Assembly (NCBI RefSeq): GCF_050589645.1 | Contig: NZ_JBNGOQ010000003.1 | Span: forward strand, 682,001-746,000 | DNA from: JBNGOQ01 sp050589645 | GTDB taxonomy: Bacteria > Bacteroidota > Bacteroidia > Flavobacteriales > Flavobacteriaceae | DNA: 64,000 nt | Direction: 5' to 3' | Shown: positions 1 to 5,401 of the stretch, in pieces | How the letters are laid out: every line of letters begins with the position of its first letter | Position numbering within the stretch: position 1 is the first letter of the stretch | The notes under the pieces: generated by a model | Databases searched by the model: none | Seen by the model: only the letters and a program-made list of their open reading frames with translations | What the model was told of the DNA's origin: nothing | Position numbers and translations under genes: made by a program

Positions 1-546
1 CAAATGCCAAGAATCAACGGCCTGCAGTTCATTAAAATCTTGAAATACCCTCCAAAGATTATCGTAACCACGGCTTATAAAGAATTCGCCTTGGAAGCCC
101 TAGAGCAGTCAGTGGTCGATTATCTGTTGAAACCTATTCCCTACGATCGATTTCTTCTTGCGGTAAACAAAGCCCTTGAGTTGCCACTAGTTCGGCCAAG
201 TTCCCAGAACGAGCTGCAACCCCGAGGAAGGAGGTATTTCTTCTTAAAGGAAGGACACACATCGATAAAAATAGTTGAAGACGACATTTGTTATTTGCAT
301 GGTGACAGAAATTATTGCACGATTCATCTTCAAACCGAGAAAAAATATGCAAGAGGTAATTTAAGCCATTACGGCAATCAATTTTCCAAGGAAAGTTTTA
401 TGAGGGTGCACAAATCTTATTTTGTCGCGCTTGATCGCATTGAAAAATTTGATTCCGAATCACTATGGGTAAACGGAGATTGCATTCCAATTGGAAGAAC
501 TTACAAACGGGCATTGATGGACTTCTTGTCAAAAAAAATGCTGTAA
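1..546 (+). CDS. LytTR-family response regulator, C-terminal part (runs off left edge)
   Basis: The reading frame is open at the left edge, so the true start lies outside the window. What remains is the second half of a receiver domain (ITTAYKEFALEAL-like region followed by DYLLKPI, with the conserved Lys-Pro pair near residue 43) and then a LytTR DNA-binding domain (roughly residues 75-180: FFLKEG, ICYLHGDRNYC, FMRVHKSYFVALDRI, PIGRTYK). Such proteins are phosphorylated by a LytS-type kinase and bind DNA as dimers. The phosphoacceptor Asp is not in view and the partner kinase must lie to the left. The gene ends only about 30 bases before a truncated thioredoxin reductase, so its 3' flank looks rearranged. 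Confidence 0.9.
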   Translation, partial: QMPRINGLQFIKILKYPPKIIVTTAYKEFALEALEQSVVDYLLKPIPYDRFLLAVNKALELPLVRPSSQNELQPRGRRYFFLKEGHTSIKIVEDDICYLHGDRNYCTIHLQTEKKYARGNLSHYGNQFSKESFMRVHKSYFVALDRIEKFDSESLWVNGDCIPIGRTYKRALMDFLSKKML

Positions 547-574
547 TCGATGTTGTCTTCTAATTCTTACCTAT

Positions 575-1312
575 AATAAAATGCTGGAACAGGCAAGAAC
601 CTATGGAGCCAAAATCTCAACCGGAGTAGAGGTAACGGGAATAGAAGTAAGGGAGCGTAAATTTTATGTAAAGACTCCCACTTCTGATAATTATGTTGGA
701 AGAAGCGTTGTTGTCTCCACGGGATCTACCTATCGCAGATTGCATATTCCAGGAGAAGAGGAACTTATTGGTTCCGGAGTTCATTTCTGTGCTACCTGTG
801 ATGGGGCATTTTACCGAGGTCGAGAAGTAGTTGTTGTCGGAGGTGGGAATAGTGCTTTGGAAGAAGGAACATTTCTATCGGGCTTCTGTAAAAAGATAAA
901 AATTATCCATAGAAGTAGAGAATTTTCTGCCTCAAAAACCTATGTAGAGAAACTGTCCAAAATAGAGAATATAGAAACGTATATGAACAAAACATTATTG
1001 GAGTTTGTTGCAGATGAAAATGGACTGTTCAAAGAAACTAAAATCAAGGATAATACTACAGGAGAGGAAGGATCAATTCCTGGGGATGGGGTGTTTATTT
1101 TCATTGGTTTGATACCTAATACAGATGTGTTTAAAGGAATTGTTGATTTAAGCGAAAAAGGATTTATTACCACCACGGGACTTGCAAAGACTTCGGTTGA
1201 AGGTATTTTTTCAGCGGGAGATTGTAGGGAAGGAGCCATTGCGCAGGTAGCCGCGGCAACAGGCGAAGGAGTGCTCGCCAGTTACGGAATACGGGAATAT
1301 TTTAAAAAGTAG
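575..1312 (+). pseudogene. 5'-truncated thioredoxin reductase
   Basis: The protein matches the thioredoxin reductase family from about residue 75 of the usual 310-320 residues onward. It has the active-site motif CATC (FCATCDGAF), the NADPH-binding GGGNSALEEG and the C-terminal FAD motif GIFSAGDCR. The N-terminal FAD-binding Rossmann segment (GxGxxG) is absent. The frame is open upstream into the preceding regulator gene, but those residues do not resemble the family, so homology begins abruptly near base 580. A 243-residue product could start at the ATG at 581, but without the first FAD segment it should not hold the flavin. I read it as the remnant of a deletion; an assembly joint is the alternative. 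Confidence 0.7.
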
Positions 1313-1335
1313 ATTATTAATTAAAACTAGAACTT

Positions 1336-1650
1336 ATGAAAAAGGGAACTTTAGTTTTGGGAGTGGTATTATTATTTGGATTTGCTCCCAGTGAAAGATT
1401 GGATGATAACAATGGTATTGATTCGTCATCTAACAATGCGATGATAGTTGAAGAAATTGCCGAACTGAACCAAATTATTGAAAGTAAATGTGAAAAAGCT
1501 GAAATGTTGGAGGCTCAAGCAAGAATCATTTTACAGAAAGATGGCGGTTCCGAAAAAGGATTGAATCTTGTGAAGGTGGCTAAATTGCAACGCATGATGA
1601 CTTTAAAGTACAAGGCAGCAATAGCTTGCAGAATTCAGTTTTTAGAGTAG
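1336..1650 (+). CDS. small protein of unknown function, possibly exported
   Basis: A 104-residue protein starting with a short basic then hydrophobic stretch (MKKGTLVLGVVLLFGF) that could be a signal peptide or anchor. It is followed by an acidic, Asn/Ser-rich linker and a helical C-terminal half rich in Glu, Lys and Ala (about residues 35-100) with two Cys (residues 52 and 97). It starts 23 bases after the truncated reductase. I do not recognise the family. The composition fits a real, expressed protein rather than a chance frame. Confidence 0.55.
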   Translation: MKKGTLVLGVVLLFGFAPSERLDDNNGIDSSSNNAMIVEEIAELNQIIESKCEKAEMLEAQARIILQKDGGSEKGLNLVKVAKLQRMMTLKYKAAIACRIQFLE

Positions 1651-1818
1651 TAAATAGCACGGACAAAGGCAGTTTTTGTTTTCCGGTCAGTTCTAAAATT
1701 AATTTTGTGACCGTTTCATAAACCACGCCTTTTTTTTGTGACTAATCGGGTTTATAGATATCATTTATCAAGAGGGCCGTTAAGGATTATCCAAATCTTA
1801 TCAACTGATAGCGGTCAA

Positions 1819-1851
1819 AAAAAAATGCGCCAACGAAAGTTGGCGCATTCC
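1819..1851 (-). terminator. intrinsic terminator after the slipin gene
   Basis: A perfect ten-base-pair hairpin (ATGCGCCAAC / GTTGGCGCAT) with a four-base loop is followed, on the minus strand, by a run of T residues. It lies just past the slipin stop codon and closes that transcription unit. Confidence 0.9.
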
Positions 1852-1858
1852 AACAAAT

Positions 1859-2962
1859 CTACTTATTGACAGAGAAAATCTCCTTCAATTGTTTTACCAT
1901 ACCCCCGTTTCCAGAGACAGTGATCTCACCGATTTTATCGGCGATCTTTTCAACGTATTCCATCTCTTTCAACTTGAAGAGCATCTCGTTTTCTTCCATC
2001 AGCTTAGCTGTGTTCAGCAAGCTTCGGGTAGAAGCGGTCTCTTCTCTTCGGGTAATAATATTGGCCTGAGCACGCTTTTGTGCCACCAGAACTTGGTTCA
2101 TGATGTCTTTCATCTCCCCAGTTAGGATAACATCACGGATACCACAGCTCAAAACCTCAACACCCAGTTGGGTGGCCGTTGTCTTGACATCTGCAAACAC
2201 AGCTTCTGCGATACTTTCTTTACGCTCTAAAAGCTCATCCAAGGTATAGGTGCCGATATAGGCACGTAAAACCAACTGCATAGCGATGTACAACTGCTTT
2301 TCATAGTCTTTGTTGTCCAATAAGGCCTTTTCGATATCTACAACCTTATACTGCGTATAGAAGTTGATACGAATAGCAGCCTTGTCCTTGGTCAACAATT
2401 CTTGACCGGAAATCTCCAACTGCAATTGACGCATATCTGCTCTTCCCATCTTGATGGAGATATCATTTTTCCAGAAGTGGTAAGCACCACTTTCCAGCGT
2501 TTTAATATAAACATCATCGACCAAAAGAACCGCTTTCTCATAAGCCGCAACTTCCAAAGTACGAAGATAAGTCCGCAATTGAGGATGACTCAGCATTGCT
2601 TTATTGATATCTTCTGTGATATAGATCTTACTCAAGTCCGCCTTAACGAACTCGTAGCTGATCAAACCTTTCCAGAAGGCATACTTACCGGCGGTAAGGA
2701 CTTGTTTCAAATTGCCGTTTTCAGAAACCAAAACCAATTCGGCATCCTTAACTTCAATAAGATGCAACATGGCCTCCAAACCCTGGTCCTGTAGCAAGAT
2801 TTCCAATGCTATAGGCGCAACAAAAGCCTTGGTAAGATCATAGACCATAACCTTGGTTCTAAGGCCTACCCAATGTGTTCCTTGGGTAATTACCCTTTGG
2901 TAATCTCCTTTTTTGAAGACCAAACCTACTTTTCCTGCATTGATTCTTACTCTTTTCATCAT
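1859..2962 (-). CDS. slipin (band-7/SPFH protein) next to tRNA array
   Basis: A 367-residue SPFH/band-7 protein. The SPFH core runs from about residue 130 to 300 (LLVDDVYIKTLESGAYHFW, VLRAYIGTYTLDELL, GVEVLSCGIRDVILTGEM), followed by a charged helical tail. The N-terminal 120 residues look like a diverged repeat of the same beta unit (AGKVGLVFKKGDY, then DAELVLVSENG). I see no transmembrane helix, unlike typical stomatins. Slipins are scaffold-forming membrane-associated proteins, and slipin genes are known to occur in some bacterial RtcB RNA-repair operons. Here it lies downstream of the tRNA array on the same strand and ends at a strong terminator. The upstream control site inside the array matches that of rtcB, so a role in RNA repair is a reasonable inference. 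The start is ATGATG at 2962. Confidence 0.88.
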   Translation of the reverse strand: MMKRVRINAGKVGLVFKKGDYQRVITQGTHWVGLRTKVMVYDLTKAFVAPIALEILLQDQGLEAMLHLIEVKDAELVLVSENGNLKQVLTAGKYAFWKGLISYEFVKADLSKIYITEDINKAMLSHPQLRTYLRTLEVAAYEKAVLLVDDVYIKTLESGAYHFWKNDISIKMGRADMRQLQLEISGQELLTKDKAAIRINFYTQYKVVDIEKALLDNKDYEKQLYIAMQLVLRAYIGTYTLDELLERKESIAEAVFADVKTTATQLGVEVLSCGIRDVILTGEMKDIMNQVLVAQKRAQANIITRREETASTRSLLNTAKLMEENEMLFKLKEMEYVEKIADKIGEITVSGNGGMVKQLKEIFSVNK

Positions 2963-3333
2963 TTTAAATTTGTGTCCGCTCCATCATCTGACGGACGAAC
3001 GGGTTAAACTATATGCATTGATTCCAATAACTTTCTTTACAAAAGAAACCGTGGTTGTATATCATCCATTCGATACGGAAATACTAGTTTTCAAGGTTAG
3101 GTGCCATTCGTTGTAAGTAATGCTTCCCGATGAGGTGCTGATAACGTATGCATCAGTTTTCCAAAAGGAGGGATAACTAAAAAGGAATTGCCCTTTACAT
3201 CAAAAAATCACTATTTCAAGGTAGCTTCAAGACTGTTATTTTCTCCTTTAGGGAGAAATAACCGACATAGAACTACGGTTTCTTGTCATTTATAGCCTAA
3301 CATGGCTTTGGTGACCAGTTTTGAAAGATGGCC
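2963..3333. other. gap between slipin and tRNA array, with hairpin and tRNA remnant
   Basis: No gene is supported here. A near-perfect hairpin (TTATTTCTCC / GGAGAAAATAA) lies at 3237-3262. On the minus strand at 3259-3283 the stretch around ACCGTAGTTC resembles the 5' end of the Asp tRNAs in the array and may be a decayed tRNA 5' half. The rest looks like untranslated leader of the slipin transcript. Confidence 0.4.
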
Positions 3334-3407
3334 GGCTTTAGAAAATGGATTTTGAGTCCATATCCTACGTTAAAAGTGTAGAGCTCTACCCACTGAGCTA
3401 CTAAATC
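3334..3407 (-). tRNA. degenerate tRNA-Lys(TTT)-like gene
   Basis: Acceptor GATTTAG, TA, D-arm GCTC...GAGC, anticodon loop CTTTTAA (anticodon TTT) on a four-pair stem with an A-C mismatch, and a T-arm ATGGA/TCCAT with the odd loop CTCAAAA. Its own 3' acceptor strand (CTAAAGC) is displaced by about three bases and has one mismatch, whereas the 3' half just upstream fits the 5' acceptor perfectly. Probably not functional as a linear gene. Confidence 0.5.
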
Positions 3408-3411
3408 CAAT

Positions 3412-3479
3412 AGATTTAGACGGGATTCGAACCCGCGACATCCACGTCTGTTGTTCTAACCTAGCTGAACTATCCCGCC
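3412..3479 (-). tRNA. chimeric tRNA: 5' half of one tRNA joined to 3' half of another, anticodon loop missing
   Basis: The 5' half (GGCGGGA, TA, GTTC...GAAC, ACAGA) stops at position 31 and is joined directly to position 39 of a second 3' half (CGTGG, ATGTC, GCGGG-TTCGAAT-CCCGT, CTAAATC). The seven-base anticodon loop is absent and the two acceptor strands do not pair with each other. Each half pairs instead with the neighbouring half: GGCGGGA with the 3' half at 3482-3522, CTAAATC with GATTTAG at 3401-3407. Confidence 0.55.
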
Positions 3480-3481
3480 GA

Positions 3482-3522
3482 AGGCGGGAGCGGGAGTCGA
3501 ACCCACGACCTACAGAGTGATG
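3482..3522 (-). tRNA. isolated tRNA 3' half preceding its matching 5' half
   Basis: From the anticodon stem onward it reads TCTGT, variable AGGTC, T-arm GTGGG-TTCGACT-CCCGC, acceptor TCCCGCC. Two bases plus a discriminator later comes GGCGGGA, which pairs with it over seven bases, and ACAGA, which pairs with TCTGT over five. The order 3' half then 5' half is that of a circularly permuted tRNA gene, or a truncated tandem copy. Confidence 0.55.
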
Positions 3523-3546
3523 ATTGTTTTTTGGCTAACAATCAAA
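3518..3546. repeat. hairpin TGATTGTT/AACAATCA at the broken tRNA end
   Basis: A perfect eight-base inverted repeat with an eight-base loop sits where the 5' half of the truncated tRNA should be. It may mark the rearrangement point. Confidence 0.5.
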
Positions 3547-3755
3547 ACCTTCAAGTCAAGTTGCATATGAAGACATCATACCACACGGCAAAACTTCATA
3601 CAATAGTGCCATACAGAGACACCCAACAAGACCAGCTTGATATTATTAATCCTATGTCACCCCGAGCGCAGTCGAGGGGTAACTGGGAATATGACATTTT
3701 CAATGAACTTTTCTCAACGCCCCGCTCCATCTGGCCCATCTGCTAAAAATGTCCA
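3547..3755. repeat. non-coding stretch with a flavobacterial palindromic repeat
   Basis: No gene or tRNA is recognisable. At 3656-3683 lies the palindrome CCCCGAGCGCAGTCGAGGGG with flanking GTCA/TAACT. I recall this kind of element as very common between genes in flavobacteria; its function is unknown to me. The remaining bases hold nothing I can support. Confidence 0.5.
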
Positions 3756-3767
3756 TCGGACATTTTC
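3744..3767 (-). terminator. hairpin with T tract inside the array
   Basis: AAAATGTCC and GGACATTTT form a nine-pair stem with a three-base loop, followed by T residues on the minus strand. It replaces the 3' half of the tRNA-like gene at 3770-3813 and could stop or slow transcription from the internal promoter. Confidence 0.5.
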
Positions 3768-3769
3768 TT

Positions 3770-3813
3770 TACGCGATGGCCTACCACAGCTCTTCCCTTT
3801 AAGCTAAAGAGGC
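3770..3813 (-). tRNA. tRNA 5' half remnant, isotype unclear
   Basis: Acceptor-like GCCTCTT, TA and a D-arm (GCTT...AGAGC) are visible, then an anticodon-stem-like stretch without a U at the position before the anticodon. No T-arm or 3' acceptor follows; a T-tailed hairpin takes their place. It begins just downstream of the leader hairpin at 3824-3855. Confidence 0.4.
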
Positions 3814-3823
3814 ATTTTGTTAT

Positions 3824-3886
3824 TGCCCCGCAACACACCTCGTTGTTGCGGGGCACTACCACAAACTATGTTTTAAACAAGTTTGT
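3824..3886 (-). ncRNA. structured leader element inside the tRNA array, homologous in form to the rtcB leader
   Basis: On the minus strand there are two hairpins. The first is ACAAACT/AGTTTGT at 3861-3886. The second, at 3824-3855, is a perfect 11-pair stem starting TGCCCCGCAAC on the plus strand with loop sequence AACGAGG on the minus strand, preceded by GTAGTGCCCC. The rtcB leader has the same order, the same AACGAGG loop and GTAGCGCCCC lead-in, but different paired bases in both stems (GAAGCT/AGCTTC; CCGA/TCGG). Structure is kept while sequence changes, which argues for a functional RNA fold. Confidence 0.65.
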
Positions 3887-3899
3887 TCTAATTACACAA

Positions 3900-3937
3900 C
3901 AAAATTGAATTACAACTACGCAATCATCATACGTAGT
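3900..3937 (-). promoter_or_regulatory. operator plus -7 promoter element shared with rtcB
   Basis: Minus strand: ACTACG-N8-TTGCGTA at 3917-3937, nine bases, then CAATTTTG at 3900-3907, one base off the Bacteroidota -7 consensus TAnnTTTG. The rtcB promoter has the same operator, exactly the same nine-base gap and CAAGTTTG. No good -33 element is present in either; the operator occupies that place, which suggests an activator. The outer bases form ACTACG/CGTAGT. The likely binder is the WYL regulator at 17507-18529. Confidence 0.65.
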
Positions 3938-3958
3938 AAAATTTTCTTTTATTCTTTG

Positions 3959-4008
3959 CAGGAATAGCAAGACTCGAGCCTGCCTGCCGGCAGGCAGGCT
4001 ATATTCCT
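3959..4008 (-). tRNA. collapsed tRNA with palindrome replacing the body
   Basis: Perfect acceptor AGGAATA/TATTCCT, positions 8-9 TA, and the end of a T-arm (TCGAGT, CTTGC) remain. The D-arm, anticodon arm and 5' T-stem are replaced by a 20-base palindrome made of CCTGCCTGCC and its complement. The junction is again at the T-loop. Confidence 0.6.
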
Positions 4009-4011
4009 ATG

Positions 4012-4084
4012 TGGAACAGACAGGACTCGAACCTGTATCTTCGGATCTTCAATCCGCAGCATTGACCATCTTTGCTACTGTTCC
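4012..4084 (-). tRNA. tRNA-Phe(GAA)
   Basis: Perfect acceptor GGAACAG/CTGTTCC, anticodon loop TTGAAGA, T-arm ACAGG-TTCGAGT-CCTGT, discriminator A as expected for Phe. No CCA is encoded. Confidence 0.85.
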
Positions 4085-4090
4085 TTCTTG

Positions 4091-4163
4091 GGTGTACTCC
4101 GGGACTCGAACCCTGTCCTTCCCGTTCACAGCGGGGCGCTTTACCGGATAAGCTAGAGACACC
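4091..4163 (-). tRNA. tRNA-His(GTG)
   Basis: Anticodon loop CTGTGAA on a CCCG/CGGG stem. The extra 5' G can pair with discriminator C, the hallmark of histidine tRNAs. The acceptor has mismatches near its base (C-T, C-A) and the T-stem has one mismatch. Confidence 0.75.
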
Positions 4164-4230
4164 ATTTTAAACGAAGACCCTAAAGGATTTATTCATGTTA
4201 TATCTATTTTATTGCATAGGTATTCATGAA

Positions 4231-4296
4231 TGCCCTGCATTTGAACCTTTACAACAAGAATCAAAATCTTGTATGCTAGCCATTACATCACAGGTC
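4231..4296 (-). tRNA. tRNA-Gln(TTG)-like, T-stem damaged
   Basis: A perfect anticodon stem CAAGA/TCTTG carries loop TTTTGAT (anticodon TTG) and the D-arm is normal. After the T-loop TTCAAAT the 3' strand of the T-stem is missing and an acceptor-like GCAGGGC follows at once, pairing 6 of 7 with GACCTGT. A 67-base gap to the next tRNA follows, the longest in this part of the array. Confidence 0.55.
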
Positions 4297-4302
4297 TATT
4301 CG

Positions 4303-4374
4303 TAAGCCTAATAAGATTCGAACTCATACCTCAGGGTTAGAAATCCTGCGTGCTATCCATTACACCATAAGCTT
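4303..4374 (-). tRNA. tRNA-Arg(TCT)
   Basis: Acceptor AAGCTTA/TAGGCTT (one G-U), anticodon loop TTTCTAA on CAGGA/CCCTG (one mismatch next to the loop), T-arm ATGAG-TTCGAAT-CTTAT, discriminator A. Confidence 0.75.
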
Positions 4375-4377
4375 GTG

Positions 4378-4451
4378 TACCCCACCCAAGATTCGAACTT
4401 GGACTTAAAGGATTTTAAGTCCTTTGCCTCTGCCAATTGGGCTAGTGGGGC
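4378..4451 (-). tRNA. tRNA-Leu(TAA) with short (class I) variable loop
   Basis: Acceptor GCCCCAC/GTGGGGT, anticodon loop CTTAAAA on AAGGA/TCCTT, T-arm CCAAG-TTCGAAT-CTTGG, discriminator A. The variable loop is five bases (TAAGT), whereas bacterial leucine tRNAs normally have a long variable arm. Confidence 0.75.
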
Positions 4452-4455
4452 ATCG

Positions 4456-4529
4456 TACAGGGAGAGAGACTCGAACTCTCAAATACCTGATCCTAAATCA
4501 GGCGCCTTTGCCATTTTGGCCATCCCTGC
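4456..4529 (-). tRNA. tRNA-Leu(TAG) with short (class I) variable loop
   Basis: Acceptor GCAGGGA/TCCCTGT, perfect anticodon stem CCTGA/TCAGG with loop TTTAGGA (G after the anticodon, as usual for Leu), perfect T-stem GAGAG/CTCTC, discriminator A. The variable loop is only TATTT. Confidence 0.75.
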
Positions 4530-4535
4530 AAGTTG

Positions 4536-4608
4536 TTGAGGCATTAGGGCTCGAACCTAAGACTCCCGTGTTAAAAGCACGGTACTCTACCAACTGAGTT
4601 ATACCTCA
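4536..4608 (-). tRNA. tRNA-Lys(TTT)
   Basis: Acceptor TGAGGTA/TGCCTCA, D-arm with AACTCAGTTGGTAGAGT, anticodon loop CTTTTAA on CCGTG/CACGG, T-loop TTCGAGC, discriminator A. A well-formed cloverleaf. Confidence 0.85.
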
Positions 4609-4611
4609 CTG

Positions 4612-4683
4612 TACTCCATAAGGGAATCGAACCCTTGTCTTCCGATAGAAAGTCGGATGCACTAGCCACTATGCTAATGGAGC
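4612..4683 (-). tRNA. tRNA-Glu(TTC)
   Basis: Acceptor GCTCCAT/ATGGAGT with a terminal G-U, perfect anticodon stem TCCGA/TCGGA with loop CTTTCTA, T-arm AAGGG-TTCGATT-CCCTT, discriminator A. Confidence 0.85.
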
Positions 4684-4693
4684 AAAATCATTG

Positions 4694-4817
4694 CAGTACC
4701 GACGGGACTCGAATACCTACGCTTAGGTCGGTATCCCGACTTTCGCTTAAGTGAAACGTCGGGACCCGTACCTTCCCGATAGACAGTCGGGTGCTCTAGC
4801 CATTGAACTACGGTACT
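4694..4817 (-). tRNA. tRNA-Asp(GTC) interrupted by a 51-base insert in the T-arm
   Basis: Acceptor AGTACCG/CGGTACT, anticodon stem CCCGA/TCGGG with loop CTGTCTA, discriminator G as in Asp tRNAs. The T-arm is split exactly between the 5' stem ACGGG and the loop TTCGAGT by bases 4714-4764. Removing the insert restores a perfect T-arm ACGGG-TTCGAGT-CCCGT. Confidence 0.75.
4714..4764 (-). repeat. 51-base double-hairpin insert in tRNA-Asp T-arm
   Basis: Contains TCCCGAC...GTCGGGA as one hairpin and TACC...GGTA as a second. It looks like an intergenic flavobacterial repeat that landed between bases 53 and 54 of the tRNA. Excision without scars would regenerate the gene. Confidence 0.65.
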
Positions 4818-4820
4818 TTG

Positions 4821-4903
4821 TGGAAGTAGCAGGACTCGAACCTACATGCTCCGAAGAGACCTGATTTACAGTCAGGCGAGCCAGCCAATTGCTCAATACT
4901 TCC
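4821..4903 (-). tRNA. tRNA-Tyr(GTA)
   Basis: Class II tRNA with perfect acceptor GGAAGTA/TACTTCC, perfect anticodon stem CCTGA/TCAGG with loop CTGTAAA, long variable arm around CTCTTCGGAG, T-loop TTCGAGT, discriminator A. Confidence 0.88.
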
Positions 4904-4919
4904 GAATTCATTTTATCAG

Positions 4920-4992
4920 AGACAAGGATGAGATTCGAACTCATAAAAAATGATTTTGCAGATCATTGCCTTAACCATTCAGCCACCTTGTC
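4920..4992 (-). tRNA. tRNA-Cys(GCA)
   Basis: Perfect acceptor GACAAGG/CCTTGTC, perfect anticodon stem ATGAT/ATCAT with loop CTGCAAA, perfect T-stem, discriminator T(U), which is the cysteine identity base. Confidence 0.88.
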
Positions 4993-4998
4993 ATTTGG

Positions 4999-5085
4999 CG
5001 GAGGGCAAAGGAATTGAACCTTCAGTACCTTTTAGTAGATTTGCTTAGCAGGCGAGCGCTACGAACCAGTATTTGCCTACCCTCC
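4999..5085 (-). tRNA. tRNA-Ser(GCT), weak anticodon stem
   Basis: Class II tRNA with acceptor GGAGGGT/GCCCTCC, loop CTGCTAA, long variable arm and discriminator G, all as in serine tRNAs. The anticodon stem (CTCGC against GCAAA) has two mismatches, which casts some doubt on function. Confidence 0.7.
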
Positions 5086-5088
5086 ATA

Positions 5089-5185
5089 CAGTACCGACGG
5101 GAATCCCCACCTGTCGAGCAGGCAGGGAACCCTGCAATGACTTCCCAAGAGACAGTTGGGCACTTTGTCATTGAATTACAGTACT
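5089..5185 (-). tRNA. tRNA-Asp(GTC) interrupted by a 21-base T-loop insert
   Basis: Acceptor AGTACTG/CGGTACT, perfect anticodon stem CCCAA/TTGGG with loop CTGTCTC, discriminator G. The T-loop is split after TTC by bases 5106-5126 and resumes with GATT. Without the insert the T-stem (CAGGG/CCCGT) keeps only three of five pairs. Second Asp gene of the array. Confidence 0.7.
5106..5126 (-). repeat. 21-base palindromic insert in T-loop (copy 1)
   Basis: Identical in 18 of 21 bases to the insert at 5281-5301 and placed at the same spot, between TTC and GATT of the T-loop. Core CCTGTC-GAGC-A-GGCAGG on the plus strand forms a six-pair hairpin; one change relative to the other copy is a G-U instead of a G-C pair. 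Confidence 0.75.
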
Positions 5186-5188
5186 TAG

Positions 5189-5259
5189 CGCGTCCGCAAG
5201 GATTCGAACCCCAATCCCGGGTTTTGGAGACCCAGATGCTACCCTTACACCACAGACGC
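5189..5259 (-). tRNA. tRNA-Trp(CCA)
   Basis: Acceptor GCGTCTG/CGGACGC, anticodon stem TGGGT/ACCCG with loop CTCCAAA, T-loop TTCGAAT, discriminator G, the usual tryptophan base. The compact D-loop (GTAAGGGTAGC-like) is unlike that of typical Trp tRNAs. Confidence 0.82.
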
Positions 5260-5260
5260 T

Positions 5261-5396
5261 TGGTGGGAGTGGTAGGAATCCCCGCCTGCCGAGCGGGCAG
5301 GGAACCTACTCAGTCAAAGACAACGGATTTTAACTCATTCAATTCTATTTCTTTTCATAGGTTTCGTTGAATTCGTAAACTCATTTCAGTCCCGCC
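5261..5396 (-). tRNA. tRNA-Leu(TAA)-like, expanded and disrupted
   Basis: Acceptor GGCGGGA/TCCCACC (one C-A mismatch) and discriminator A frame the first unit of the array. A long variable arm (GTC-TTT-GAC) and the loop GTTAAAA point to Leu(TAA). The 5' side of the anticodon stem is lost in an extra segment of about 36 bases bounded by ATTCAA/TTGAAT. The T-loop also holds a 21-base palindromic insert; without it the T-arm is a perfect GTAGG-TTCGATT-CCTAC. Confidence 0.5.
5281..5301 (-). repeat. 21-base palindromic insert in T-loop (copy 2)
   Basis: Same position and near-identical sequence to the copy at 5106-5126. Core CCTGCC-GAGC-GGGCAGG on the plus strand. Exact removal would rebuild a perfect T-arm. 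Confidence 0.75.
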
Positions 5397-5401
5397 ATCG
5401 A

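Noticed and set aside
3531..3746. 71-codon plus-strand frame between tRNA remnants
   Set aside because: It crosses the CCCCGAGCGCAGTCGAGGGG repeat and shows no coding features.
5014..5370. 118-codon plus-strand frame across the tRNA array
   Set aside because: It is antisense to tRNA genes and its residues are the translation of T-arms and palindromes.
3333..5396. CRISPR array as an explanation of the regular repeats
   Set aside because: Unit lengths of 71-136 bases with cloverleaf pairing and changing anticodons are tRNA genes; there are no constant direct repeats and no cas genes.
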